DNA from: Corynebacterium sp. ACRPS | GTDB taxonomy: Bacteria; Actinomycetota; Actinomycetes; Mycobacteriales; Mycobacteriaceae | Direction of reading: 5' to 3' | NCBI RefSeq assembly: GCF_022346005.1 | Contig: NZ_JAKRMY010000003.1 | Coordinates: 62,001-126,000, forward strand | Length of the DNA stretch: 64,000 nucleotides | Shown: in pieces, positions 1 through 8,992 of the stretch | How positions within the stretch are numbered: position 1 is the stretch's first letter | How the letters are laid out: the number at the start of each line of letters is the position of its first letter | The notes under the pieces: generated by a model | Database searches by the model: none | The model's input: only the letters and a program-made list of their open reading frames with translations | Told to the model about the DNA's origin: nothing | Translations under genes and position numbers: made by a program

Positions 1-686
1 CCCAATTGCGCAAGGATTTGGGCAGCCCCAAGCGCATCATTTTGGGCGTGGATCGCCTCGATTACACCAAGGGCATCCTGCAGCGCCTGACCGCCTTCGA
101 GGAGCTCTTGGAAACCGGCGCCCTGGATCCGGAGGAGGTCACCTTGGTGCAGCTGGCCACGCCCTCGCGTGAGCGCCTCGACCACTACAAGGCCACCCGC
201 TCCCAGGTGGAAGAGGCCGTCGGCCGCATCAATGGCCGCTTTTCCCGCATGGGCCACCCCGTGGTGCACTACCAGCACCGCGGTGTGCCCAAGGATGTGC
301 TGCGCTGCTATTACCGCATGGCCGATATCATGCTGGTCACCCCCTTTAAGGACGGCATGAACCTCGTAGCCAAGGAGTTCGTGGCCTGCCACGACGACGG
401 TTCTGGCGCCCTAGTGCTCTCGGAATTCGCCGGCGCCGCCGCGGAGCTGGATGAGGCCTACCTGTGCAACCCCTTCGATATCGAGTCCGTCAAGCGCGCC
501 TTGCTTAACGCAGTGCGGGCGCTTTCCGATGCCCCCTCCACCATGACCCAGCGCATGCTCACCATGCACGATCAGGTCATAAGCCACGATGTGCAGCTGT
601 GGTCGCAGTCCTTTTTGGGCTGCCTGCGCGCCGTTCGGACCGAATCCGCCTCGCAAGCTCCCGACTCACACGGAAAGGACTCCTAA
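1..686 (+). CDS. otsA: Trehalose-6-phosphate synthase, C-terminal part (5' end outside window)
   Basis: This is the C-terminal 227 or so residues of a GT20 glycosyltransferase that joins UDP-glucose (or ADP-glucose) to glucose-6-phosphate to make trehalose-6-phosphate. The visible part carries the GT-B C-terminal domain: the [15 protein letters not shown] segment, [23 protein letters not shown] and the VLSEFAGAA donor-binding stretch, all hallmarks of OtsA. The reading frame is open from the first base, so the true start lies upstream. The stop codon overlaps the start of the next gene (TAATG), and otsB follows, so the three genes form one trehalose operon. The last 15 or so residues are variable and hydrophilic. 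The assignment is secure from motifs and neighbours. Confidence 0.96.
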   Translation, partial: QLRKDLGSPKRIILGVDRLDYTKGILQRLTAFEELLETGALDPEEVTLVQLATPSRERLDHYKATRSQVEEAVGRINGRFSRMGHPVVHYQHRGVPKDVLRCYYRMADIMLVTPFKDGMNLVAKEFVACHDDGSGALVLSEFAGAAAELDEAYLCNPFDIESVKRALLNAVRALSDAPSTMTQRMLTMHDQVISHDVQLWSQSFLGCLRAVRTESASQAPDSHGKDS

Positions 687-1261
687 TGCCTCTTTCCCTC
701 CCCCGCGTACGCACGGCCGGAGCGGCCGGTGCGGGTACACCCGCTGTGCACAGAGGCGTCGGCAAGCATGCTGTCACCGTGGCCGCGCTGGGTGCCGTCA
801 CCCTGCTTGCCGCCTGCGGTTCCGAGGACGATGCCCCACGGCCCGCGGGTGATGACCGGATCGTGGACAAGCAGTGGCAGGTCGTCTCCATCAACACCGC
901 GCCGGATGCAGCATCCACCATCCCAGAGTCGATTCCTCACGCGCCGGAATTTAGCTTCGGCGAATCCACCTTGGTGGGCACCACCGGCTGCACCCGCCTT
1001 GCGGCCCGGCTGACCTACACCACCGATGACGAGCGCGAGAATATTCGCGATGGCAACAAGCTGCACTTCGATGAGGTCAAATACGACGACACCGATGAGG
1101 ACTGCGAAGGCAGTTCCGTGTGGGCCGATAACCTGCTGCGCAACCTCATTACCTCGGATAATGATTTTATCTACACCGTAAATAGCAATAACCAGCTCAT
1201 CCTGGAGCTCGATACCGATGAGGTAGATTCGCCCTCCATCAAGCTGGTCTCCGGCGCGTAG
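686..1261 (+). CDS. Secreted lipoprotein of the otsA-otsB locus, function unknown
   Basis: A 191-aa protein starting at the ATG that shares its A with the otsA stop; GGAAAGGA lies just upstream as ribosome site. Residues 1-45 form a long signal peptide with a lipobox (LLAACGSEDD), so the mature protein should be lipid-anchored on the outer face of the membrane. The mature part contains STLVGTTGCTRLAARLTYT, which resembles the META/HslJ-like beta fold seen in secreted actinobacterial proteins; that fold call is inference from a short match. It sits translationally coupled between otsA and otsB, an arrangement recurrent in corynebacteria. Its role in trehalose metabolism, or in export of trehalose mycolates, is unknown. 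Confidence 0.85.
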   Translation: MPLSLPRVRTAGAAGAGTPAVHRGVGKHAVTVAALGAVTLLAACGSEDDAPRPAGDDRIVDKQWQVVSINTAPDAASTIPESIPHAPEFSFGESTLVGTTGCTRLAARLTYTTDDERENIRDGNKLHFDEVKYDDTDEDCEGSSVWADNLLRNLITSDNDFIYTVNSNNQLILELDTDEVDSPSIKLVSGA

Positions 1262-1272
1262 CATGGGATGCC

Positions 1273-2031
1273 ATGACGCTTTCTACCACCATTAAGGCCT
1301 TGGCCGCGGCAGAAGAGCTCGCCGTGGTTTCTGATTTTGACGGTACGCTGGCCCCGATTGCCGCCGACATTTATGACGTGGAAATCAACGCCGATGCCGC
1401 CCGCGCCCTCAACCACTTGGCCCACCTGCCGCGCACCACGGCCGCGGTGCTGTCTGGGCGCCACCTCGAGGGTCTGCAGCGCGTGTGTCCCCTGCGCGAG
1501 CCCGTCCTCTTCGGTGGCTCCCACGGCGCCGAGTCCTCCTGGCAGCAGACCGAGCTCACCCCCGCCATGCGCGAGCACCTTGCGCGCAAGGAGGAAGAAA
1601 TCCGCGGCATCGTAGACCGCTTCCCCGGCGCAGAGCTGGAGGTCAAGCCCTTCCAGCGCGTGCTGCACCTGCGCTCGCTCGAGCTGGGCAACCCGGAGCA
1701 GGCCGCGGCCGCCTATGAGGCGGGTCTGGCGCTAGATACCGCCGGTTTCCCGCGCACCGCCGGCAAGTCCGTGATCGAGTTTTCTGCCACCACCGCCACC
1801 AAGGGCACGTGGCTGGAGGCCCTTCGCGAGCGCACCGGCGCCACCGCCATGGTCTTCTTGGGCGATGACGTCACCGATGAGCACGGCTTCCGCGCCCTCC
1901 ACCAGCCGCCAGACGTGGGCGTCAAGGTGGGCGAGGGCGACTCCATCGCCGCCGTGCAGCTTGCCGATGTCGACGCCGTCGCCCACTTCCTCACCGAGCT
2001 GGCTACCGCCCGCGCGGCCGCGGTGCAATAA
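1273..2031 (+). CDS. otsB: Trehalose-6-phosphate phosphatase
   Basis: 252-aa HAD-superfamily phosphatase that releases trehalose from trehalose-6-phosphate. The catalytic DFDGTLAPI motif I is near residue 22, the LSGR motif II near residue 62, and the FLGDDVTDEHGF metal-binding motif near residue 195, all intact. It lies 11 bp downstream of the lipoprotein gene. A TAGCAT hexamer 8 nt before the ATG and the absence of a clear Shine-Dalgarno leave open an internal leaderless start. Its last 29 bp overlap, tail to tail, the 3' end of the LacI regulator on the other strand. Trehalose feeds the mycomembrane in this genus, so the gene is expected to be core. Confidence 0.95.
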   Translation: MTLSTTIKALAAAEELAVVSDFDGTLAPIAADIYDVEINADAARALNHLAHLPRTTAAVLSGRHLEGLQRVCPLREPVLFGGSHGAESSWQQTELTPAMREHLARKEEEIRGIVDRFPGAELEVKPFQRVLHLRSLELGNPEQAAAAYEAGLALDTAGFPRTAGKSVIEFSATTATKGTWLEALRERTGATAMVFLGDDVTDEHGFRALHQPPDVGVKVGEGDSIAAVQLADVDAVAHFLTELATARAAAVQ

Positions 2032-3142
2032 CCGACTTACCCGGCGCGAACCGCGTCTGCAACACCCGCCGCGGCACCTCCTCCGCTTCTTCGGCGCCGA
2101 CCTTCGCGCTGCCTGCACCGGCAGAATCACTTGTCGCGCTAGCGATGAGCTTTTCCAGCATGTGGCCGGCCGCGGCGCCCTTCGCCTTATTGGGCTGGAT
2201 AACGGTAGCCAGGTCGAGGCGCTGCGCCGCATCGATGCCGTCAAAGCCGGTCACGGATAAATCTTCTGGCACGCTCAGCCCGCGCTCGCGGGCATAGGCC
2301 AGCACGCCGAGCGCCATGGAGTCGGTCGTGCACAGCACGGCCGTAAGCTCCGGGTGCGCCTCGAGCAGGAGCTCGGCGGCGGCGCGGGTGGTGTGGGCAT
2401 CGTTAATGTGCTGCGTGACCACGGGCACGGACTCGGGCGCGATGCCCGCCTCGGCGAAGACGTCGAGCGCGCCCATCACCCGCGAGCGCTGCACGTGCAT
2501 CTCCGCATCCTGGACTTCCTGCCAGGAAATCGGGCCGTCGTGGCGCTGCAGGCGCAGGCGGATGGCGAGGATGCCGATGTGGCGATGCCCGGCATCGATA
2601 AGCGCACGCGCCGCCGGGGCAATCGCCGCGCGATCATCAATGCCCACGAACGGCAGCCCCGCATCGGTGGGCTGATCGCAGACCACCAGCGGCAGGCCCC
2701 GGCCCCGCGCGGCCGCGAGGTAGGCATCGCCCGCGGCGACCGAATAGACCACGAAGCCATCGACCGCGGCCGAACCCACCAGGCTGGTCGCCTCCGCCTC
2801 GCCTTCTGGGCCGGCGGGAATCAGCGTCAGCGTAGTCTGAGCGCCTGCCGATGCCTCCGCCATGCCCGCCAAGAAATCCACCGACGCCATGTCTTCGAAG
2901 GCATAGGACAGGTGCTCGGTCAGCAGCACTCCCACCGACCCGGCGCGGCGGGTACGCAGGCTGCGCGCCGTGGGATCGGGCCCCGGGTAACCGCGCGCCT
3001 TGGCCGCCGCCAAAATGCGCTGCCTCGTCGCCGAGGAGAGCTGGTCAGGGCGGCTATAGGCATTGGATACGGTTGTGCGCGAAACGCCCAACTCCGCGGC
3101 GAGGGAGGCCAATGTCTTCCGGGTGGGGCTGCGTTTAACCAT
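2003..3142 (-). CDS. LacI-family transcriptional regulator
   Basis: 379-aa regulator. The N-terminal helix-turn-helix reads TLASLAAELGVSRTTVSNAYSRPDQLS, followed by the hinge helix and a periplasmic-binding-protein-like effector domain (VGVLLTEHLSYAFEDM ... VPEDLSVTGFDGI). The longest frame starts at 3163, but the Met at 3142 immediately precedes the HTH in the family's usual position and is preferred. It converges on otsB, with 29 bp of overlapping coding sequence, and is divergent from the zinc transporter. Its position next to otsB suggests a sugar-related effector, but the sequence does not show which. The C-terminal 50 residues are rich in Ala/Glu and look unstructured. Confidence 0.92.
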   Translation of the reverse strand: MVKRSPTRKTLASLAAELGVSRTTVSNAYSRPDQLSSATRQRILAAAKARGYPGPDPTARSLRTRRAGSVGVLLTEHLSYAFEDMASVDFLAGMAEASAGAQTTLTLIPAGPEGEAEATSLVGSAAVDGFVVYSVAAGDAYLAAARGRGLPLVVCDQPTDAGLPFVGIDDRAAIAPAARALIDAGHRHIGILAIRLRLQRHDGPISWQEVQDAEMHVQRSRVMGALDVFAEAGIAPESVPVVTQHINDAHTTRAAAELLLEAHPELTAVLCTTDSMALGVLAYARERGLSVPEDLSVTGFDGIDAAQRLDLATVIQPNKAKGAAAGHMLEKLIASATSDSAGAGSAKVGAEEAEEVPRRVLQTRFAPGKSVIAPRPRGR

Positions 3143-3194
3143 GCCTGTTACCTTACCCTGCACCCCACCGCCCGATTTTCAGTGCATGTTCAAT

Positions 3195-3209
3195 TGACAA
3201 CGATTGCCA
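3195..3209 (+). promoter_or_regulatory. Putative Zur (zinc uptake regulator) operator
   Basis: The 15-mer TGACAACGATTGCCA is an imperfect palindrome matching the TGA-N-A-ACGATT-N-CA shape of actinobacterial Zur sites. It lies 20 bp before the znuA start, where a repressor would block transcription. The homologous importer of C. glutamicum is Zur-controlled; the match here was judged by eye only. Confidence 0.5.
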
Positions 3210-3229
3210 GCAAACGCACACTGGAGGGT

Positions 3230-4207
3230 ATGCACACGTCATTACGCGCAACAACAGCCCTACTCGCAGCAAGTGGCCTCCTATTTACCGCCGCATGCTC
3301 TACAGATTCCGATTCTGGATCCGGAACCGACTCTGGTTCCGGCGACTCCGGTGATAAGAAGATTTCCATCGTCGCCTCTACCTCCATCTGGGCCGATGTT
3401 GCCCAGGCCGTGGCCGATACCGCCTCCGGCATCGACATCGAGGTCGAGCCCATCGTGGAGGGCAATGACACCGACCCCCACCACTTCGAGCCCACCGCGG
3501 CCGATGTAGCCAAGGCCAACGACGCCGACATGCTCGTGGTCAACGGCGGCGGCTACGACGCCTGGATCTACCAGGCCGTCTCCGATCAGGACAACATCAT
3601 TTCCGCCCTGCCGCTGACGGACCACGGCAAGCTGGACGAGGACCCCGATGTCATGACCATCGATGCCGCGAAGGCCACCGCCAAGGATGACCCGGACAAG
3701 GTCACTAATATCGAGGGCAACGAGCACATCTGGTACGACCCCGCCGCCCTGGAGGAGGTCGCCGGATCCATCGCGGACCAGATCAACGAGAAGTACTCCG
3801 ACGCCGGTGCCACTACCGAGAAGATCGACTCCCACGTGGACCAGCTGCGCGATAAGCTCAAGGAGCTTCCCGATGGCCTGAATTACGCCCAAACCGAGCC
3901 CATCGCCGATTACCTCATGAAGTACACCGACGGCAAGGACGTCACCCCCGAGGGCTACCGCAAGGCCACCATCTCCGAGGGCGAGCCCGCTACTGCCGAT
4001 GTCGCCGCCTTCATCAAGGCCATCGACGATGGCGAGGTCGATCTCCTCATCTTCAACCCCCAGACCGAAACCGATACCGCCGGCCGCATCAAGTCCGCCG
4101 CAGAGGACGACGACGTCGATATCGTAGAAATCGGCGAAACCCCGCCGGATGGCAAGAAGTTCTGGGAATACTACGACGAAGTCACGAGCAAGCTGGGGAA
4201 GCACTAG
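3230..4207 (+). CDS. znuA: Zinc/manganese ABC transporter, substrate-binding lipoprotein
   Basis: 325-aa cluster 9 (A-I) metal-binding protein. The frame is open far upstream, but the ATG at 3230 with AGGAGG-like CTGGAGGG before it begins a lipoprotein signal peptide (LLFTAACSTDSD). A Ser/Gly/Asp-rich linker (about residues 24-45) follows. Metal ligands expected for the family are visible: DPHHFEP near residue 85 and EHIWYDP near residue 168, plus acidic residues near the C-terminus. There is no long His-rich loop of the ZnuA type. It is the first gene of a three-gene operon overlapping its ATPase by one base, behind a Zur-like box, so zinc is the best guess and manganese is possible. Confidence 0.92.
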   Translation: MHTSLRATTALLAASGLLFTAACSTDSDSGSGTDSGSGDSGDKKISIVASTSIWADVAQAVADTASGIDIEVEPIVEGNDTDPHHFEPTAADVAKANDADMLVVNGGGYDAWIYQAVSDQDNIISALPLTDHGKLDEDPDVMTIDAAKATAKDDPDKVTNIEGNEHIWYDPAALEEVAGSIADQINEKYSDAGATTEKIDSHVDQLRDKLKELPDGLNYAQTEPIADYLMKYTDGKDVTPEGYRKATISEGEPATADVAAFIKAIDDGEVDLLIFNPQTETDTAGRIKSAAEDDDVDIVEIGETPPDGKKFWEYYDEVTSKLGKH

Positions 4208-4908
4208 TGCTCGTTGAATTCCATGAGGCCGCAGTAGACCCACTGTGGTCGCAGCTTAATCTCGCCGTGGACCGCGGCGAGTTTATCGCCGTTTTAGGCC
4301 CCAATGGCGTGGGCAAGTCCACCCTGCTGGGCACCATCCTCGGCACCCGCACGCTGACCAGCGGCCGCGTCGACGTCAACTGCCGGGTCGGGTTCATCCC
4401 CCAGCAGCGCATGTTCCCCGCTGACCTTCCCCTGCGCGCCCGCGACCTCGTGTCGCTCTCCGTGGCGCACGGGGTATTCCGCCACCGGCACCCACCCCGT
4501 GGACGGGTGGACGAGCTTTTGGAAGAGGTGGGGGCCACGGGGCTGCGGGACCGGCGCGTCGGCCAGCTATCCGGCGGCCAGCAGCAGCTCATCCGCCAGG
4601 CCCAAGCCCTGGCCAATGACCCGGACCTCATTCTTGCCGATGAGCCCCTGCTCTCTCTCGACCCCGCCCGGCAAAACGCCACGGTCAACAAGCTGGACTC
4701 GCTGCGCCGCGAGCGCGGGACGTCCATCGTCTTTGTCACCCACGGCATCAACCCCGTGCTCGGGGTGACGGATAAGGTCCTCTACATCGCGCCCAATGGC
4801 CACACCTTCGGCCCAGTCGATGAGGTCATGCGCTCCGAGGTGCTTTCAGAGCTGTACGGTTCCAAGGTCAATGTCTTAAACGTCGACGGGAGGCTCATCG
4901 TTGTCTAA
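4207..4908 (+). CDS. znuC: Zinc/manganese ABC transporter, ATP-binding protein
   Basis: 233-aa ATPase of the metal importer. The GTG start overlaps the znuA stop (TAGTG). Walker A is GPNGVGKST near residue 34, the signature is LSGGQQQL near residue 121, and Walker B is DLILADEPLLSLD, followed by the switch His in VTHGI. A basic insertion before the signature (FRHRHPPRGRVDELL) is slightly unusual. It energises import of the divalent cation captured by the upstream lipoprotein and pairs with the permease whose start overlaps its 3' end by 8 bp. Regulation is expected to follow the Zur-like site upstream of the first gene. Confidence 0.93.
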   Translation: MLVEFHEAAVDPLWSQLNLAVDRGEFIAVLGPNGVGKSTLLGTILGTRTLTSGRVDVNCRVGFIPQQRMFPADLPLRARDLVSLSVAHGVFRHRHPPRGRVDELLEEVGATGLRDRRVGQLSGGQQQLIRQAQALANDPDLILADEPLLSLDPARQNATVNKLDSLRRERGTSIVFVTHGINPVLGVTDKVLYIAPNGHTFGPVDEVMRSEVLSELYGSKVNVLNVDGRLIVV

Positions 4909-5800
4909 TTACTGGGAAGATACCCAATACCTGCTCAGCGTGGACTTCGTGCAGTCCTCGCTCATCGCCTCCGCGCTGCTGGGCATCTTGTCTGGCGTGA
5001 TGACCTCGCTCATCGTGCTGCGCCAGATGTCCTTTTCCGTCCACGCCACCTCTGAGCTGGCGCTCATGGGCGCCTCCGCGGCGCTGCTCTTCGGCCTCAA
5101 CCTGGGCTTCGGTGCGGTCGCCGGCGCCATCGTCGCCGCCATCATCCTGGCCATGCTGGGCTTTAAGGGCCAACAAGACAGCGCCATCGGCGTGGTCATG
5201 AGCTTTGGCCTGGGCCTCTCGGTGCTGTTTTTACACCTCTACCCCGGCAATTCCAATACGGCGATGACGCTTCTGACCGGCCAAATCGTCGGCGTATCCT
5301 CCGCCTCGGTATGGCTGCTAGCCGCCACCACGGTCATCATCGTCGCCGCCGTCGGCTTCCTCTGGCGGCCCATGCTCTTTGCCTCCGCCGATCCTGATAT
5401 GGCCCGCGCCGCCGGCGTGCCCACCCGCGCCATCTCCGTCGCCTTCGCCGTCCTCGTCGGCCTCGCCGCAGCGCAGTCGGTGCAAATCGTCGGCTCGCTG
5501 CTCGTCATGGCGCTGCTTATCACCCCCGGCGCGGCGGCGGTACAGATCACCTCCTCGCCCCTGCGCGCGGTGCTGTGGTCCACCATCTTCGCCGAGGTCT
5601 CCGCCGTGGGCGGTTTCATCCTCTCCCTCGCCCCAGGCCTGCCGGTTTCCGTCTTCGTGACCACCATTTCCTTTGTGATCTACCTGGTGTGCCGGTTCAT
5701 CGGCTGGCGGCAGGGCAAGCGCGCCATCCGCGATGAGGTAGCGGCCAAGCATTTCCACGCCGATAACCGCACCGCCGCAGAGGCCCACCACGCCGACTAA
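4901..5800 (+). CDS. znuB: Zinc/manganese ABC transporter, permease
   Basis: 299-aa inner-membrane subunit of the ABC-3 family. It begins at a TTG that overlaps the ATPase gene by 8 bp, indicating translational coupling. About eight or nine hydrophobic segments are visible (for example SSLIASALLGILSGVMTSLIVL, ALMGASAALLFGLNLGFGAV and SLLVMALLITPGAAAV). The GSLLVMALLITPGAAA stretch is typical of the family. The C-terminus is a short hydrophilic tail ending with several His residues (KHFHADNRTAAEAHHAD), which could bind metal but may be incidental. It completes the importer operon. Confidence 0.93.
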   Translation: MSNYWEDTQYLLSVDFVQSSLIASALLGILSGVMTSLIVLRQMSFSVHATSELALMGASAALLFGLNLGFGAVAGAIVAAIILAMLGFKGQQDSAIGVVMSFGLGLSVLFLHLYPGNSNTAMTLLTGQIVGVSSASVWLLAATTVIIVAAVGFLWRPMLFASADPDMARAAGVPTRAISVAFAVLVGLAAAQSVQIVGSLLVMALLITPGAAAVQITSSPLRAVLWSTIFAEVSAVGGFILSLAPGLPVSVFVTTISFVIYLVCRFIGWRQGKRAIRDEVAAKHFHADNRTAAEAHHAD

Positions 5801-5803
5801 ACT
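5798..5803 (+). promoter_or_regulatory. Candidate -10 box for the esterase gene
   Basis: TAAACT overlaps the znuB stop codon and lies 8 nt before the ATG at 5812, with no Shine-Dalgarno between, suggesting a leaderless mRNA. Confidence 0.4.
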
Positions 5804-5811
5804 CGGCGGGC

Positions 5812-6642
5812 ATGCATATTCATCGCCGCACCGCGGATGTGGCTGGCCACACCCGCCGCTTCATCGTCATCGAGCCCGAGAACCTCGGACCCCAGCCGGA
5901 TCTGCTGCTGTTTTTCCACGGCTCCCACCAGTCCGCCAACGTTATTCGCCGCTTTACCAACGGCACGGTGGACGCGCTTGCCGATGCCACCAATACCCTC
6001 ATCGTCTACCCCGATGGCATCGACCACCATTTCAACGACACCCGCGCCAACCTGCCGGTCCGCGCCCGCGAGCTCGGGGTGGATGACGTTGCCTTTAGCA
6101 CCTTCCTCATCGAGACCATGCAGCGCGAGTACTCCACCGCGCGCACCTTCGCCGCCGGCTATTCCAATGGCGGGCAAATGGTGCTGCGCCTGCTTTACGA
6201 TGCCCCCTTTACCCTCACCGGCGCCTGCGTCTTCGCCTCCACGCTGGGCGAAGGTTCCAACCACGCGCCCACCCACCCCGATGACTACCGGCCTACCCCG
6301 CTGCTGTTTATCCACGGCACCGAAGATCTGATTGCGCCCTATGATGGCGGGCTTGCCGGCATCGATGGGCAGCAAACCCACGGGTGCGTGCTTTCTGCCC
6401 CCGCCACCGCGGAGCACTTCGCGCTGGCCAATGGCTGCCGCCCGCCCCGCGAAACCCAGCCCATACCCGGGATAACCTCCACCTACTACGACGGCGACTA
6501 CCCCGTGGAGCTCTGGACCATGGAGGGCCTCGGGCACGTGATTCCCTCTAGCAAAGAAACGCCGGCGAGCATAGGACCAAATACGGATTCCTTCAATGCT
6601 GTGGATAAAGTCCGCGAATTTTTCGGCTTAGGTGACGCTTAA
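5812..6642 (+). CDS. Alpha/beta-hydrolase esterase, PHB-depolymerase / LpqC type
   Basis: 276-aa serine hydrolase. The oxyanion region LLLFFHGSHQSAN, the nucleophile elbow GYSNGGQM (Ser near residue 119), the acid region LLFIHGTEDLIAP and the His near the C-terminus (GLGHVIPS) form a complete catalytic triad order. This matches the family called poly(3-hydroxybutyrate) depolymerase or feruloyl-esterase-like, of which mycobacterial LpqC is a lipoprotein member. No signal peptide is present here, so it appears to be cytoplasmic. The substrate cannot be read from sequence. It follows the zinc permease by 11 bp but probably has its own promoter with a leaderless start. Confidence 0.85.
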   Translation: MHIHRRTADVAGHTRRFIVIEPENLGPQPDLLLFFHGSHQSANVIRRFTNGTVDALADATNTLIVYPDGIDHHFNDTRANLPVRARELGVDDVAFSTFLIETMQREYSTARTFAAGYSNGGQMVLRLLYDAPFTLTGACVFASTLGEGSNHAPTHPDDYRPTPLLFIHGTEDLIAPYDGGLAGIDGQQTHGCVLSAPATAEHFALANGCRPPRETQPIPGITSTYYDGDYPVELWTMEGLGHVIPSSKETPASIGPNTDSFNAVDKVREFFGLGDA

Positions 6643-6698
6643 GGGTAGTTGTCCACAGGGAGGTGGGGCATCGGCTAGCGCGGGCTTGCGGGGCTTCT

Positions 6699-6704
6699 TA
6701 GTCT
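6699..6704 (+). promoter_or_regulatory. Candidate -10 box for the HNH gene
   Basis: TAGTCT ends 7 nt before the ATG at 6712, with no ribosome site in between, so the mRNA is probably leaderless. The gap between this gene and the esterase also contains a one-mismatch copy (6667-6679) of the dispersed 13-mer. Confidence 0.4.
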
Positions 6705-6711
6705 CTGGGGC

Positions 6712-7794
6712 ATGAACGCGCTGCAGACATTTCTCAAGGGCCTGGCACCCGGCATGGATATCATCGCCGACTGCCACGGCCTCTCGCTGCACGCGCTGAT
6801 TGCGGCCGGGTGCCCCGATACCACCGCCACCCGACTGCTCACGCTTGCCGAGACCTACTTCGGCACCACCGCCTTCCGCCGCCAGCAGCGCGAATCCATC
6901 GCCGCCAGCCGCGCCAACGGGCACAGCCTGACGGCCCTGCTCACCATCGAGCGCCACGCCGCCAAGCTGAAGAAGAAGCGCGATGCCTGGGCGCTGCGGC
7001 GCGAATTGTGTGGGATGAAGGGGAAGGTCTCGGATATTGATAAGCGGGGCCGCGCCCGCGTCAAGGAGCTCAAGGGGCCCGTCAAGCGCCAGCCCGGCGT
7101 GAAGATTTATCGCCGCGCCGACGGCCCCTGGACCATGTCCATTACCGGCCCGTCCGCCGATATCGCCGATATGCACGCCGCGATTAATAAAGATGCCCCG
7201 CTTGCTTCTGTGCAGAATATCTTCCACGGCGAGGCCGCCGCCCGCCCCAGCGTGACGACCAATGTCGTGCTTCGCCTCGACGAGCTCGATCGCATCGTCG
7301 ATTTCGGCTCCGGCTCCACTGCTGGTTCAAACTCCAACGTCAGCGCTGACTCTGGTCCTGGCTCTGCCCATAGCGCCGACTCCCAGGGCGATATCGTGGT
7401 CCAGCTGACCAATGGCGCCACGATGACCGGCGCCGAGCTGGTGCGACGGGTATTTACTGAGCACGGCTACGTCACGCTCATCCACCCAGTGGAAGGTCCG
7501 GTCAACCTCTACCGCACCTCGCGCTTTGCTTCTGCAAAGCAACGCCTGATGGCAGCGGCCGAAAACCCGGTCTGCCCGTGGCCGGAGTGCCGCTACCCCG
7601 CCGATGAATGCCAGGTTCACCACCTCAATGCCTGGAAAAATGGCGGCGAAACTAACCCGGGAAACTTGACCATCGCCTGTCCGTACCACAATGGCGTGAA
7701 CGACGATGATCCCAATGCCCCGCCCCTGCGCGGGCACTTAGCCCGGGTCGACGGAACCATCCGGTGGCTGCCACCCTGGGCAGATAATGGTTAA
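6712..7794 (+). CDS. HNH endonuclease domain protein
   Basis: 360-aa protein with a C-terminal HNH nuclease domain: CPWPECRYPADECQVHHLNAWKNGG, then NLTIACPYHNGVNDD. This gives the two zinc-binding CxxC-like pairs and the catalytic His pair of the family. The first 250 residues are mostly helical with a Lys/Arg-rich stretch (KLKKKRDAWALRREL) and a Ser/Gly-rich linker near residues 200-225. The layout matches the abundant actinobacterial DUF222/13E12-like HNH proteins, though the N-terminal domain is not a clear DUF222. Biological role unknown; such genes are often multicopy and may be mobile or phage-related. It stands alone here. Confidence 0.85.
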   Translation: MNALQTFLKGLAPGMDIIADCHGLSLHALIAAGCPDTTATRLLTLAETYFGTTAFRRQQRESIAASRANGHSLTALLTIERHAAKLKKKRDAWALRRELCGMKGKVSDIDKRGRARVKELKGPVKRQPGVKIYRRADGPWTMSITGPSADIADMHAAINKDAPLASVQNIFHGEAAARPSVTTNVVLRLDELDRIVDFGSGSTAGSNSNVSADSGPGSAHSADSQGDIVVQLTNGATMTGAELVRRVFTEHGYVTLIHPVEGPVNLYRTSRFASAKQRLMAAAENPVCPWPECRYPADECQVHHLNAWKNGGETNPGNLTIACPYHNGVNDDDPNAPPLRGHLARVDGTIRWLPPWADNG

Positions 7795-7981
7795 ATTGTT
7801 GTGTGCCACAACGATTCGCACTGAGAAGGTTGTGCCTCGCAAAGACCCAGCGCGCCTTTGACACTAGCTGCGCCGACAACCGCACCGGCGGCTGAGGAGG
7901 CGATTCTGTGCGCTCGACTTTGCCAGCACCGAACGTGGATGGCGCTTATCCGTCGCGGCGAGCTGGCGCAGCGGAAATGGG

Positions 7982-8932
7982 TTATTTTTCGGCGGCGCGG
8001 CGTTGGCGTGCGAACTCGGATAGCACCGAACCCGCAGCGACGGAGGCGTTGAGGGACTCAACCCACCCGGTCATGGGGATGGACATGAGGACGTCGCAGG
8101 TCTCGCTGACCAAACGCGAAATGCCCTTGCCCTCGGAGCCGATGACGATGACGACGGGATCCGTGCCGCCTTCATAGGTATCCAGCGTGTGATCGCCACC
8201 GGCATCGAGGCCGACGACCTGGTAGCCGTTTTTCTGGAATTCCTTCACGGTGCGGGTGATATTCGTTGCGCGGGCGACCGGCAAACGGGCAGCGGTGCCA
8301 GCCGAGGTGCGCCACGCCACCGCGGTGACAGAAGCCGAACGGCGCTCTGGAATGATCACGCCATCGCCGCCGAAAGCGGCCACGGAACGGATGACGGCGC
8401 CCAGGTTGCGCGGGTCGGTGATGTTATCCAGGATGACGAACATGCCGGGGCGCGGGTTCTCGGCGGCGTTGGCAATCAAATCCTCCACCGCTGCGTACTT
8501 ATATGGCGGTATCTGCAAGCCGATGCCCTGGTGCATGCCATTTCCCGTCATGCGGTCCATCTCGTGGCGCTGGACCTCGATGATGGGGATATTGCGGGTA
8601 TTGCACATGGACACGGCCTCAGAAAGCCGCTTATCGTTGCGCGTTCCGGCAGCGATGTAGAGCGTGGTGGCCGGCACCTTGGCGTGCAAACACTCGATGA
8701 CCGGGTTGCGGCCCACCACCATCTCTGCGGTTTCTTTCTGGTGGCGCCCAGAGTTGCGGCGCTCGCGCTCCAGCTTCGCCTTGTGCTTGGCGTGGTAGAC
8801 GCGGTCCTCGGCCTTCGGGGTGGGTCCCTTGCCTTCTAGGCCCTTGCGACGCTGCCCGCCGGAGCCTTTGGTAGCGCCCTTCTTATTCGTCTTGCGGATG
8901 CCCGCGCCACCGCGGCCATGGGTTCGTGCCAT
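7982..8932 (-). CDS. rlmB: 23S rRNA (guanosine-2'-O-)-methyltransferase RlmB-type
   Basis: 316-aa SpoU/TrmH-family methyltransferase. The ATG at 8932 is preceded by GAAAGGACT; a frame extension to 8962 exists but lacks such a site. Residues 1-75 are strongly basic (Gly/Arg/Lys-rich), then comes the substrate-binding domain ([16 protein letters not shown]) and the SPOUT fold with motif [13 protein letters not shown] and the C-terminal [16 protein letters not shown] and [16 protein letters not shown], the knot region that binds AdoMet. It is the last gene of the carD-ispD-ispF-cysS-rlmB run, the same order as in Mycobacterium tuberculosis (Rv3583c-Rv3579c). Confidence 0.94.
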   Translation of the reverse strand: MARTHGRGGAGIRKTNKKGATKGSGGQRRKGLEGKGPTPKAEDRVYHAKHKAKLERERRNSGRHQKETAEMVVGRNPVIECLHAKVPATTLYIAAGTRNDKRLSEAVSMCNTRNIPIIEVQRHEMDRMTGNGMHQGIGLQIPPYKYAAVEDLIANAAENPRPGMFVILDNITDPRNLGAVIRSVAAFGGDGVIIPERRSASVTAVAWRTSAGTAARLPVARATNITRTVKEFQKNGYQVVGLDAGGDHTLDTYEGGTDPVVIVIGSEGKGISRLVSETCDVLMSIPMTGWVESLNASVAAGSVLSEFARQRRAAEK

Positions 8933-8992
8933 CGTTTCAGTCCTTTCGAGGAAACCGTTCAATAACCAGCGAAAATAACAGCGGAAAGCTGT

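Noticed and set aside
3281..4243. 320-codon open frame antisense to znuA
   Set aside because: Its Gly/Val/Asp-rich translation is the mirror of a GC-rich gene with clear lipoprotein and metal motifs; no motif of its own.
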